DNA from: Bacteroidales bacterium
GTDB lineage: Bacteria; Bacteroidota; Bacteroidia; Bacteroidales; Muribaculaceae
DNA: 12,472 nt
Reading direction: 5' to 3'
Assembly: GCA_019420545.1 (NCBI GenBank)
Contig: JAHZGZ010000025.1
Span: forward strand, 5,564-18,035
Part shown: positions 6,286-12,472 of the stretch, piece after piece
Layout: each line of letters begins with the position of its first letter
How positions within the stretch are numbered: the stretch's first letter is position 1
Notes under the pieces: model-generated
Seen by the model: the letters and a program-made list of their open reading frames with translations, nothing else
Database searches by the model: none
What the model was told of the DNA's origin: nothing
Position numbers and translations under genes: made by a program

Positions 6286-7032
6286 TTACATGTTCATGCC
6301 GCCGTCGACCTGTATAACCTGGCCGGTGACATATGATGACATGTCTGAAGCGAGGAATACGGCAACGTTGGCGATATCCTCGACCTGACCGCCGCGACGC
6401 AGGGGGATTTTCTTTACCCACTCGGCACGTACGTCGTCGGGAAGGGCGGCAGTCATGGCTGTCTCGATAAAGCCCGGAGCGATGGCGTTGGCGCGGATGC
6501 CGCGTGAGCCTACCTCCTGTGCGATCGACTTGGCCAGGGCGATAAGGCCGGCCTTGGAGGCTGCATAGTTCGACTGTCCGGCATTGCCATGTACACCTAC
6601 TACCGAAGCCATGTTGATGATCGAGCCGCTGCGCTGACGGAGCATGATGGGGAGCACGGCGTTGATGAAGTTGAACGCACTCTTGAGGTTCACGGCGATT
6701 ACGGCGTCCCACTGAGCTTCGGTCATACGCATCATCAGGCCGTCCTTGGTGATGCCGGCGTTGTTTACGAGGATATCGATAGAGCCGAAATCCTTGTGTA
6801 CTTCAGCCACAACTTCCTTTGTCTGGTTGAAGTCGGCGGCGTTGGATGCATAGCCCTTTACTTTTACGCCGAGAGCTTCGATCTCTTTTTCGGTTGCTTT
6901 ACCGTTTTCGTCGATCACGAGGTCGGTGAATGCGATGTTTGCACCTTCTGCGGCGAAACGCAGGGCGAGGGCTTTGCCGATACCACGGGCGGCACCGGTT
7001 ATAAGAGCGGTCTTACCTTCTAAAAGTTTCAT
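6286..7032 (-). CDS. fabG: 3-oxoacyl-ACP reductase, FabG-type SDR
   Basis: NADPH-dependent reduction of 3-ketoacyl-ACP to 3-hydroxyacyl-ACP in fatty-acid elongation. The 248-residue protein has all classical short-chain dehydrogenase marks: cofactor loop 'TGAARGIG' (12-19), 'NNAG' (90-93), Asn115, catalytic Ser143, Tyr156 and Lys160 in 'YAASK', and 'PGFIET' (186-191). The C-terminus 'VTGQVIQVDGGMNM' is typical. It is last in the order TetR, FabH-like, FabG on the minus strand, 61 bp after the FabH stop, with a good internal promoter in and beside that gap. The FabG assignment is firm at the family level. Whether it serves bulk synthesis or a special lipid depends on the adjacent FabH-like enzyme. 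Confidence 0.95.
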   Translation of the reverse strand: MKLLEGKTALITGAARGIGKALALRFAAEGANIAFTDLVIDENGKATEKEIEALGVKVKGYASNAADFNQTKEVVAEVHKDFGSIDILVNNAGITKDGLMMRMTEAQWDAVIAVNLKSAFNFINAVLPIMLRQRSGSIINMASVVGVHGNAGQSNYAASKAGLIALAKSIAQEVGSRGIRANAIAPGFIETAMTAALPDDVRAEWVKKIPLRRGGQVEDIANVAVFLASDMSSYVTGQVIQVDGGMNM

Positions 7033-7077
7033 GTTTTAGGAATATATAGTTGGTTTAATGGTTGTACGTTGAGATTA

Positions 7078-7108
7078 CAAAATTAGCAATTAATTATATC
7101 TCGACCAA
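7078..7108 (-). promoter_or_regulatory. Internal promoter for fabG
   Basis: Read on the minus strand, TTG (7108-7106) is followed after 20 nt by TAATTTTG (7085-7078), a full TAnnTTTG match at the expected spacing. It overlaps the end of the FabH-like gene and would give fabG a leader of about 40 nt, allowing expression independent of the TetR-controlled promoter. Confidence 0.6.
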
Positions 7109-8038
7109 GAATGCGCCGCATGAATAGCCTCCGCCGAATACGGTAAGACCTATGCGCTGGCCTTTCTTGAAGCGGTCGCGGTTCTGAGCGAACACCAGCG
7201 CGCACGATGCCGATCCGGTGTTGCCGAGTTCCTCGATGTTGTTGAGGAAATGATCGTCGGTGAGGTCGAGCTGATGGGCCACCTGAGCCACGATGCGCTT
7301 GTTGGCCTGGTGGGTGATGATGTAGTCGAGCTGTCCGGGTGTGATACCGAGCGGTTTGGTCACCTGGTCGAGGGCGCGTATCATCTGCTGGCAGGCGTTG
7401 ACGAATACGTCGCGGCCGTCGGGCATGGCAATGCCGCCCTCTTTGGGCCGGAGCACCACTCCTTCGGGGCCTTTTCCTACGTTTCCAAGGCCGCATGTGA
7501 ATATGTCGGTGACTTTGAGATCGGTGTCGGCCACTTTGTCGACCGAGAGGAAGTAGGCCACTGCGGCGTCACCCCAGAGATGTCCGGCCTTGGGGTCGGA
7601 CTCGTTGGAATAATATGTGTTGTGTTCCGAGCAGATCAGGAGTGCTTTCTTCGCTTTTCCCGACTTGAAGTATGCGTCGACGATTTCAAGTCCGTTGACA
7701 AATGATGAGCATGCGGCACTGCAATATACTGCCTTTGCGCCGTCGATGTCGTACTTCTGCTGGGCGATATGAGCAAGAGTGGCTACAGTATCATAGGGTG
7801 AGTATGAGGCGCTTACGATAAGATCTACATCTTTTATAGGGTAGGGGAGCGACTTTATGGCATCGGCAATCGCCTCAAGGCCCATTGAGTTGTGGCCTTC
7901 GTCCTTTCCGGCTTTGGAGCGTGTGCGTATGCCGGTACGCTTTTCGATCCATTCGCTTGTCAGACCGTTGACGTTGAGGAAATAGTCGTTGTCGATGCGT
8001 GCTTCAGGCACGTAATATCCGGTTGCGTTTATATACAT
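7094..8038 (-). CDS. fabH: 3-oxoacyl-ACP synthase III family (FabH-like)
   Basis: KAS III enzymes condense an acyl-CoA primer with malonyl-ACP. The 314-residue protein is full length for the family. It has 'WIEKRTGIRTR' (30-40), the nucleophile Cys110 in 'CSAACSSFVNGLEIV', His243 in 'YIITHQANKRIV' and Asn273 in 'ELGNTGSAS', so the Cys-His-Asn triad is intact. The end 'FGGGYSCGAFLVEI' corresponds to the usual GGGxTWGA but with Ser-Cys in place of Thr-Trp. The gene sits 18 bp after the TetR gene and is probably co-transcribed with it. A TetR-controlled synthase III suggests either the chromosomal FabH under lipid-responsive control or a second synthase for a special acyl starter. Confidence 0.9.
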   Translation of the reverse strand: MYINATGYYVPEARIDNDYFLNVNGLTSEWIEKRTGIRTRSKAGKDEGHNSMGLEAIADAIKSLPYPIKDVDLIVSASYSPYDTVATLAHIAQQKYDIDGAKAVYCSAACSSFVNGLEIVDAYFKSGKAKKALLICSEHNTYYSNESDPKAGHLWGDAAVAYFLSVDKVADTDLKVTDIFTCGLGNVGKGPEGVVLRPKEGGIAMPDGRDVFVNACQQMIRALDQVTKPLGITPGQLDYIITHQANKRIVAQVAHQLDLTDDHFLNNIEELGNTGSASCALVFAQNRDRFKKGQRIGLTVFGGGYSCGAFLVEI

Positions 8039-8056
8039 AGTTTATATTTATTTTTG

Positions 8057-8695
8057 TCAGGTTTCAGATAAAGAGGAAAGATTATTTGTGGATGCAGGCG
8101 TCTCGCCTGCGCATAGTGCCGAGAGGATAAAATTCTTTATGTGGCCACGCACTTCGTCGCGGTCGATGCCGTAGAATGCGTAATTGTTGCGCATAATCGA
8201 GAGTTCCACTCCCTGAAACATCATTACCATCGTGACAAACGCGTCGTCGATTCTTTCACGGGAGAAAAATCCCATTCTTACTCCGTCGTCCATGATTTTG
8301 CGCAGCATCTCGAGCTCTTTCTCGACGGCGAGATTGCGTATGCGCTCCATGCGTCTGACGTCGCGTACCATCAGTGAGCGAAGTACAGGGCTTTCGCGCT
8401 CATGGCGAATGGTTTCCTCGACGATATCGATACGCACATCGATGAATTTCATGAGCTTCTCCAGAGGGTTCATGTCTATTGCGAAAATTTCGCGCAGACG
8501 CCCTACTACCTGCTCGCTTTCTTTCTCGATTACGGCATTGTAGATCTCGCGCTTGTTTTTGAAGTAGGTATAGATAGTGCGCCGCCCTTTTTCGGAAGCG
8601 GTGGCAATGTCGCTCATTGTGGTATTCTCAATACCTTTGTGGGCAAAGAGCTGGCGTGCTACTTCAATTAACTTTTCACGGGTCTTGCTGGCCAT
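8057..8695 (-). CDS. TetR/AcrR-family transcriptional regulator
   Basis: A 212-residue repressor-type protein with the N-terminal TetR helix-turn-helix domain (about 5-52): 'REKLIEVARQLFAHKGIENT', then 'TMSDIATASEKGRRTIYTYF' and 'KNKREIYNAVI'. The helical ligand domain (about 60-190) is of normal length. It is the first gene of the operon with the FabH- and FabG-like enzymes and probably controls its own promoter through the 8703-8725 inverted repeat. A lipid or acyl-CoA ligand is an inference from context. Residues 196-212 ('AGETPASTNNLSSLSET') begin inside a palindromic repeat and look like an added tail. The start ATG at 8695 gives a standard N-terminus. Confidence 0.93.
   Translation of the reverse strand: MASKTREKLIEVARQLFAHKGIENTTMSDIATASEKGRRTIYTYFKNKREIYNAVIEKESEQVVGRLREIFAIDMNPLEKLMKFIDVRIDIVEETIRHERESPVLRSLMVRDVRRMERIRNLAVEKELEMLRKIMDDGVRMGFFSRERIDDAFVTMVMMFQGVELSIMRNNYAFYGIDRDEVRGHIKNFILSALCAGETPASTNNLSSLSET
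8094..8110. repeat. GCAGGCG-AGA-CGCCTGC palindrome inside the TetR 3' end
   Basis: GCAGGCG at 8094-8100 and CGCCTGC at 8104-8110 form a perfect 7-bp inverted repeat with a 3-nt loop. On the coding strand it encodes A-G-E-T-P-A at residues 196-201. The same palindrome and peptide occur widely as a dispersed repeat in unrelated bacteria (general recollection, not searched). Confidence 0.6.
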
Positions 8696-8702
8696 CGATA
8701 TT

Positions 8703-8725
8703 GCACATATTTGCTATTAATGTGC
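8703..8725. promoter_or_regulatory. Candidate TetR operator
   Basis: GCACAT (8703-8708) and ATGTGC (8720-8725) form a perfect inverted repeat with an 11-nt spacer. It lies 7 bp upstream of the TetR start codon and touches the -7 element of its promoter. Arm length and position fit autorepression, though the spacer is longer than in many TetR operators. Confidence 0.5.
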
Positions 8726-8759
8726 GAAATTAATCATTTTCTCCGGAATAACCGCAAAA
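8725..8759 (-). promoter_or_regulatory. Promoter of the TetR-FabH operon
   Basis: On the minus strand TTTTG (8759-8755) is followed after 22 nt by TAATTTCG (8732-8725), one mismatch from TAnnTTTG. The predicted start lies about 20 nt before the TetR ATG, next to the inverted repeat. Confidence 0.5.
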
Positions 8760-8858
8760 CCCCGCATCTTTTTAGTGGCTCCTATTTAGATATCTGTAAT
8801 CAGCAGATTGGCTTGCTGTGTTTGTGATCCGATTGCTATTACTTTTGAAGTAGATATT

Positions 8859-9434
8859 CTATTGAATATTATGCTTCACGTTCGATAATTTTGCTGCGGT
8901 AAGGAGCCTTTGTGGAAAATCATTCTCCCATACCATCACGTCTTGAATAAAACAAGAAGACTTTGGCTTACGTATCCATGGATTTTCATTTACGTCATAC
9001 CATAGATTTACAACGCTCATAGATGGTAATTTTGAAAAAGATGATTTCTTTTTCTTATCATTATCTGTTAGCAAATCTCGATAATATATGATAAAGAAAG
9101 TTTCAACTTCTTCTACTTTTGTATCAGAATGCCACCTTAGATCGCCAAAACGTCCTATCCAAATATCTAAAGAGGAATCCTCTTTTAAAGTAGATAGAAT
9201 GGAATGTCTTAGATTCAATCTATTACGAATTCAATCAAGTTTATGATGAATACCAAAATACCGATGAATCTTAGGCCTGCCAATATTATTCACCCCCGTA
9301 AGATAATAGAATGTGAAACAGGAAGAATGACAAACTTCATTATTATCGCCACGCTTCACGTAATCGGCAACATCATTGTAAGACTTAAATGGTCCGACCC
9401 ATTGAATCACATAGCTACGCTTTATATCATTCAT
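8859..9434 (-). pseudogene. GIY-YIG-like hypothetical gene interrupted by one in-frame TGA
   Basis: Two open stretches in one frame (9434-9234 and 9230-8859) are separated only by a TGA at 9233-9231. Read through, they give about 190 residues. The order 'SYVIQWVGPFKSYNDV', 'FTFYYLTG', 'HRYFGIHHKLD', stop, 'IRNRLNLRHSIL', 'IWIGRFGDLRW' resembles a small GIY-YIG-type fold (YY...YFGI, conserved Arg, His). The stop falls between the YFGI strand and the expected Arg-containing helix, and a GGA to TGA change would explain it. The downstream part keeps sensible protein-like sequence to a normal TAG. The family assignment is tentative. The surrounding DNA is AT-rich and the neighbouring upstream genes are damaged too, which favours a real pseudogene over a sequencing error. 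Confidence 0.6.
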
Positions 9435-9461
9435 GCCAATAGGTTTTATCCAAATGTATTG

Positions 9462-10200
9462 CTAAAAGTTGTCGCGAGGAATATATGTTATAGCGCCCCC
9501 ACTACCAAAAGGATAGTCGGTTACGTCTGTATTTAGGTATGGAGAACTTGGAATAATGTCTCCTACAAATGCGAAACGTGGCCTTTTGAAAATTGTTCCG
9601 TCTTCCGCAACTGAACACAGGGACTTGTCTTTAACATGAATGACAATCCGCACAATACCCCTATATATACCTAAGATATAGTCGATCTTTTCAGCTCTGT
9701 CAGTCGAGAGTGCCCAGTATTTACGGGCACTTTCATAATCGTTGGTTCGACGATATACTCCTGATGCCTTTGAATGCACATAACTTTTATTCAGGCTGAC
9801 TAAAAGAAGGTTTTCACTTGAGATTAATCTCTTCATCAGTTTTAATACCTTCGTTCCATTGATGGTGTCCACTAACAATGTTGGTCAGTATATTATTCTT
9901 ATTGAAGGCGGGATAAGTTAGCAAATCAATTATCGAGGATTCTACAAGATAGGCCTCTTGTTCGGTCATGTTATGTCGAATAATGTAATACCTTACTTCC
10001 AACCCCAAAGTCATAATTTCTCTTATCGTGGACAGTTTTAGGTTTTGAGAATCGTCTGTGAGGGCAGCATGAACGTGCTGATAAACTCGATTACCTGTAC
10101 CTTTTCCTACATAGAAAATGCGATTGTCGCGTGGATCAACAAGCGCATAAACATAACTTTTTAGTCCTTCGATTACACTTTGCTTAAAAGACTTCACCAT
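9462..10200 (-). pseudogene. LEM-3-like GIY-YIG nuclease, frameshifted
   Basis: The N-terminal frame (ATG at 10200, 128 residues) is a GIY-YIG nuclease domain: 'YVYALVDPRDNRIFYVGKGT' (16-35) with both GIY- and YIG-like strands, Arg38 in 'NRVYQH', and Glu87 in 'EAYLVESSIIDLL', then 'TNIVSGHH' (106-113). This matches the LEM-3-like GIY-YIG family. It stops at TGA 9816-9814, just after 'IKTDEEINLK'. The expected continuation lies in the +1 frame: 'SSENLLLVSLNKSYVHS', 'YWALSTDRAEKIDYILGIYR', 'KRPRFAFVGDI', ending at TAG 9464-9462. Joined, the product is about 245 residues, the normal family length, so a one-base insertion (or two-base deletion) near 9815-9830 is the simplest explanation. The catalytic domain alone could still be made. 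DNA target or role unknown. Confidence 0.72.
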
Positions 10201-10226
10201 ACTAATAAATTCTTGGGATTGTTCTT

Positions 10227-10767
10227 TTAATCCTTGATGATTTCCCAGTGACCGCCTTTCTTTGAGCCGACATAGTGGACTATATGGGATAGAGCGGCGA
10301 GTTCGCGCTCGATTGTTTTAACACCGATACCGATTGCAGTGGCCATTTCTGCTCTTGTGGTTTGGGGATTCTCTTTGATGATTGCTATGATTCGCTGTTG
10401 TCGCTCAGTTAAGTTTTTAGCGACATTTTTAGCGACATTTTTAGCGACATCCGGTTTTCCCGTTTCACGAGTCTGCAGATCAAAGATTACTTTGACGGAA
10501 TTGATTGTTGTATCGATGTGCATGGGGCGACCGGTCACTTCTTGCCAACGTTTGAGTTTGCGGAGGCCGTAGCCGAGATTCTCTGACAGATGTGCCAGAC
10601 GAAACAGTTTTGCTATTACCGGATTGCGCGGTTGGGATTCAAACGAGTTTTCCATTACTTCCAACGGCATTGGCATTCCGTCGGGATTAATACATGGCGT
10701 CCCATTCTATGTCGCGTAGCCGTGCTACAAGTTCTTCCTTTGTCATTCCAATTCCAAAGTTAACCAT
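10227..10767 (-). pseudogene. AlbA_2/HATPase_c_4-type regulator, internally deleted remnant
   Basis: Full-length members (about 400-500 residues) start with an AlbA_2 domain and end with an ATPase-like part and a winged helix. Here the first 26 residues remain from ATG 10767 ('MTKEELVARLRDIEWD') and end at TAA 10689-10687. In another frame the C-terminal part continues without a gap: 'CINPDGMPMPLEVMENSF', 'RNPVIAKLFRLAHLSENLGY', 'GLRKLKRWQEVTGRP' (HATPase_c_4-like). A VAKN repeat linker, a winged helix ('LTERQQRIIAIIKENPQTTR', 'IGIGVKTIERELAAL') and a TAA at 10229-10227 follow. The piece from ATG 10676 (149 residues) could be translated as a stand-alone protein. Loss of roughly 250 or more central codons plus a frame change is inferred. 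The LEM-3-like gene begins 26 bp downstream. Confidence 0.68.
10414..10449. repeat. Three perfect 12-bp direct repeats encoding VAKN
   Basis: TTTTTAGCGACA is repeated three times without change (10414-10425, 10426-10437, 10438-10449). On the minus strand it encodes 'VAKNVAKNVAKN' between the HATPase-like part and the winged helix. Such short in-frame repeats are known in linkers of this protein type and can change number without a frame shift. Confidence 0.85.
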
Positions 10768-10835
10768 TTTTATTGAATTCTCCGTGAAGAATTTATGTCG
10801 CTTTATGGAGACAGCCGGATATAAAATTATGGAAT

Positions 10836-11930
10836 TTATGAGCGTTTGCGGTAGGTGGCGGAGGCGAGGAGGAACATGAGGAGGGCTATGAGGGCGAGGG
10901 CGAGGTATTGCGGAGAGAGGTCGGCGACGGAGGCCCCTTTGAGGTAGATGGAGCGCATGATCTCGTTGAAGTAGCGCGGGGGCAATATGTAGGTGATGGT
11001 CTGTGCCCAGTCGGGCATGGAGCTGATAGGGGTGAACAAGCAGCCCATAAGCTGGAAGATGATGATGACGGCAAACATCACGAAGATGCTCTGCAACATC
11101 GTCGACGACCGGTTGGCTATAGCCACTCCGATGCCCGACATTATGAGGCTGAAGAGTATGGCGGCGAGATATATCGCTCCTATATTCCCTTCGGGCACGA
11201 GGCCGTAGACGAGCCAGCCTATGAGCATGCCTACCGTAACGACGATGATTCCGGTCACCCAGAACGGGATGAGCTTCGACAGCACGAAGGTGAACTTGCC
11301 CACAGGTGTCACGTTCATTGCCTCGATTGTGCCAGATTCCTTTTCACTGACAAGGTTAAGGGCCGGGAGGAAGCCGCAGATTATGATGAGGAGCACGACC
11401 ATGAGCGCAGGTATCATGAAATTGCGGAAGTCGAGAGTGGGATTGTAGCGGTCGATGACATTCACCTGCGGCTCGGGGATTATGATCCCTTTCTCCTGTT
11501 GCCATTGCTGTATGGTCTGCGTGATGGATGCCACGACATATTGCAGGCCGAGCATCCCTTTTGTAGCATTGACGCCGTTGGCCTCCACGTCGGGTTTCAG
11601 CATGAGGCGAGAAAAGCCGAAAGGTATGGTGACTACAACATCTGCCTCGGCACGCTCTACCTTATCGACAGCCCGGTCATGTGTGCCGCATACGTCGGTT
11701 ACCGTAAGTTCCACTGTGGCATCCATGTCGGCATAGAGTCGGCGCGACAGCTGACTCCGGTCGTTGTCGACCACCACGACGTTGATATTCTTAACGTCCA
11801 TAGTGGTAACCAGCGGTAGAATCAGCATCACCATCACGGGCATGGCGAATATGATTTTGGGTATGAACGGATTGCGCTTCATCAGAGTTACCTCTTTGCG
11901 GAGCAGCGCGCCAAGTATCCTGAAATTCAT
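10836..11930 (-). CDS. ABC-2 type transporter permease
   Basis: Membrane subunit of an export-type ABC transporter of the YbhR/YbhS kind. The 364-residue protein has a TM helix near the N-terminus (about 24-43, after 'LRKEVTLMKRNPFIPK'), a long extracytoplasmic domain (about 46-170), and a cluster of five TM helices (about 173-192, 222-242, 250-271, 280-300, 340-357). The family signature 'VSEKESGTIEAMNVTPV' (194-210) and the late 'MPDWAQTITYILPPRYFNEI' (305-324) are clear. It lies 12 bp downstream of a second permease gene with the same signature, so the two probably pair in one pore with an ATPase encoded upstream, beyond the window. The substrate cannot be told; drug, lipid or polysaccharide export are all possible. 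The TAA stop at 10838-10836 borders the decayed island. Confidence 0.92.
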   Translation of the reverse strand: MNFRILGALLRKEVTLMKRNPFIPKIIFAMPVMVMLILPLVTTMDVKNINVVVVDNDRSQLSRRLYADMDATVELTVTDVCGTHDRAVDKVERAEADVVVTIPFGFSRLMLKPDVEANGVNATKGMLGLQYVVASITQTIQQWQQEKGIIIPEPQVNVIDRYNPTLDFRNFMIPALMVVLLIIICGFLPALNLVSEKESGTIEAMNVTPVGKFTFVLSKLIPFWVTGIIVVTVGMLIGWLVYGLVPEGNIGAIYLAAILFSLIMSGIGVAIANRSSTMLQSIFVMFAVIIIFQLMGCLFTPISSMPDWAQTITYILPPRYFNEIMRSIYLKGASVADLSPQYLALALIALLMFLLASATYRKRS

Positions 11931-11942
11931 ATCATCTGGTGG

Positions 11943-12472
11943 TTATCTGTTGAATCTTCTGATTGATAAAACGAGCAATATTACGGTCATACCCGCGAGT
12001 ATCGCGGTCTCATTCATGACGTATCGGAATTCGAGCTGCTGTATCATGAGCTTGCGCATGGCGGCGATATACCACCGGGCGGGGATTACCGTCGATATAC
12101 CCTGAAGTATCGCCGGCATATTGTCGACAGGAAAAATCATTCCCGAGAGCATTATCACTGGAAGCATGAACAATACCGCCGACACAATCAGCGCCGAGAG
12201 CTGCGTGCTTACGAGAGTAGACACAAACAGCCCGATCGACAAAGCGAGAGCGATATACAGGAGCGACAGCAGCACTACGGAGAGTATTGTAAATGATGCC
12301 GGCAACCCGAGTACGGTGTAGGCTATGAGGAGCGTGGTAGCGAGAATGATGCACGACAGCAGAAAGTAGGGGAGCAGTTTGCTTAAAATTATCATGCCGG
12401 GGCGTGCCGGCGACACAAGGAGCAGATTCATGGTACCTGTCTCCTTTTCGCTTACGATGGATACCGACGTCA
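11943..12472 (-). CDS. ABC-2 type transporter permease, 5' truncated by window edge
   Basis: The visible C-terminal ~176 residues contain the same signature as the next gene ('SIVSEKETGTMNLLLVSPA'). It begins upstream of a tempting ATG at 12431, which is internal: that Met belongs to the motif EKETGTM. At least four TM helices follow ('LLPYFLLSCIILATTLLIA', 'LLSLLYIALALSIGLF', 'LIVSAVLFMLPVIML', 'AILAGMTVILLVLSI'), with 'VDNMPAILQGISTVIPARWY' equivalent to the MPxWxQ...PPRYF segment of the partner. The missing N-terminal half should hold the first TM and the extracytoplasmic domain. It overlaps no neighbour, and the next permease starts 12 bp later, so they are one operon and likely a heterodimeric exporter. 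Confidence 0.9.
   Translation of the reverse strand, partial: TSVSIVSEKETGTMNLLLVSPARPGMIILSKLLPYFLLSCIILATTLLIAYTVLGLPASFTILSVVLLSLLYIALALSIGLFVSTLVSTQLSALIVSAVLFMLPVIMLSGMIFPVDNMPAILQGISTVIPARWYIAAMRKLMIQQLEFRYVMNETAILAGMTVILLVLSIRRFNR

Noticed and set aside
8760..8858. tRNA or attachment site at the island edge
   Set aside because: No cloverleaf or convincing direct repeat between this region and 10768-10835 could be found by eye.
8859..9878. Stop-codon recoding (TAG or TGA read as an amino acid), as known in some gut phages
   Set aside because: It would need both TAG (9464-9462) and TGA (9233-9231) recoded plus a frameshift, while other genes here end normally with TGA or TAA. Decay is simpler.
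10908..11819. A 303-codon plus-strand frame opposite the ABC permease
   Set aside because: Its His/Asp/Glu/Arg-rich translation is a typical shadow of a TM-rich gene, and the minus strand has clear ABC-2 motifs.
12431..12472. Start of the upstream ABC permease at ATG 12431
   Set aside because: The frame continues upstream with the conserved 'SIVSEKETGTM' motif, so this Met is internal and the gene is cut by the window edge.

Overview
The window looks like chromosomal DNA of a gut-type Bacteroidales bacterium, possibly Muribaculaceae-like. The grounds are a TonB with the Bacteroidetes-type N-terminal 'EGKNQQYGAYEMRK' segment, a coiled-coil lipoprotein resembling the Bacteroidales Cbp1-like family, a DUF6249-type lipoprotein next to an ECF sigma factor, and -7 elements of the Bacteroidetes form TAnnTTTG. 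No tRNA, rRNA, CRISPR array, transposase or integrase was seen.

Layout. (1) 2-1584 (+): the 3' part of an ExbD-like gene, then TonB. This is the energy-transduction module for outer-membrane TonB-dependent transporters, and it ends at a strong intrinsic terminator. (2) 1654-1840: an intergenic stretch with two tandem perfect hairpins and a likely promoter. (3) 1841-3285 (+): a conserved acidic hypothetical gene overlapping rsmI by 4 bp. (4) 3321-3365: three perfect copies of a 15-bp direct repeat before a coiled-coil lipoprotein gene, which ends at a terminator (4326-4368). (5) 4439-6146 (+): an operon of a DUF6249-like membrane lipoprotein, an ECF sigma factor and a small two-TM protein, a plausible envelope-sensing regulatory unit. 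(6) 6220-6254: a perfect hairpin between convergent operons. (7) 6286-8695 (-): a TetR regulator, a FabH-like ketoacyl synthase III and a FabG-like reductase. A candidate operator lies at the TetR promoter and fabG has its own promoter.

(8) 8696-10835 is visibly AT-rich and decayed. It holds, on the minus strand, a gene apparently split by one in-frame TGA (GIY-YIG-like), a LEM-3-like GIY-YIG nuclease gene split by a +1 frameshift, and an AlbA_2/HATPase_c_4-type regulator reduced to its two ends by an internal deletion. Three damaged genes in a row point to an accessory island being lost. (9) 10836-12472 (-): two ABC-2 type permease genes, the upstream one cut by the window edge, forming an exporter.

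The most unusual part is the decayed nuclease/AlbA island. Next come the TetR gene whose C-terminus runs through a palindromic repeat, and the sigma factor module with no recognisable classical anti-sigma factor. I found no clear evidence of an entirely new system.
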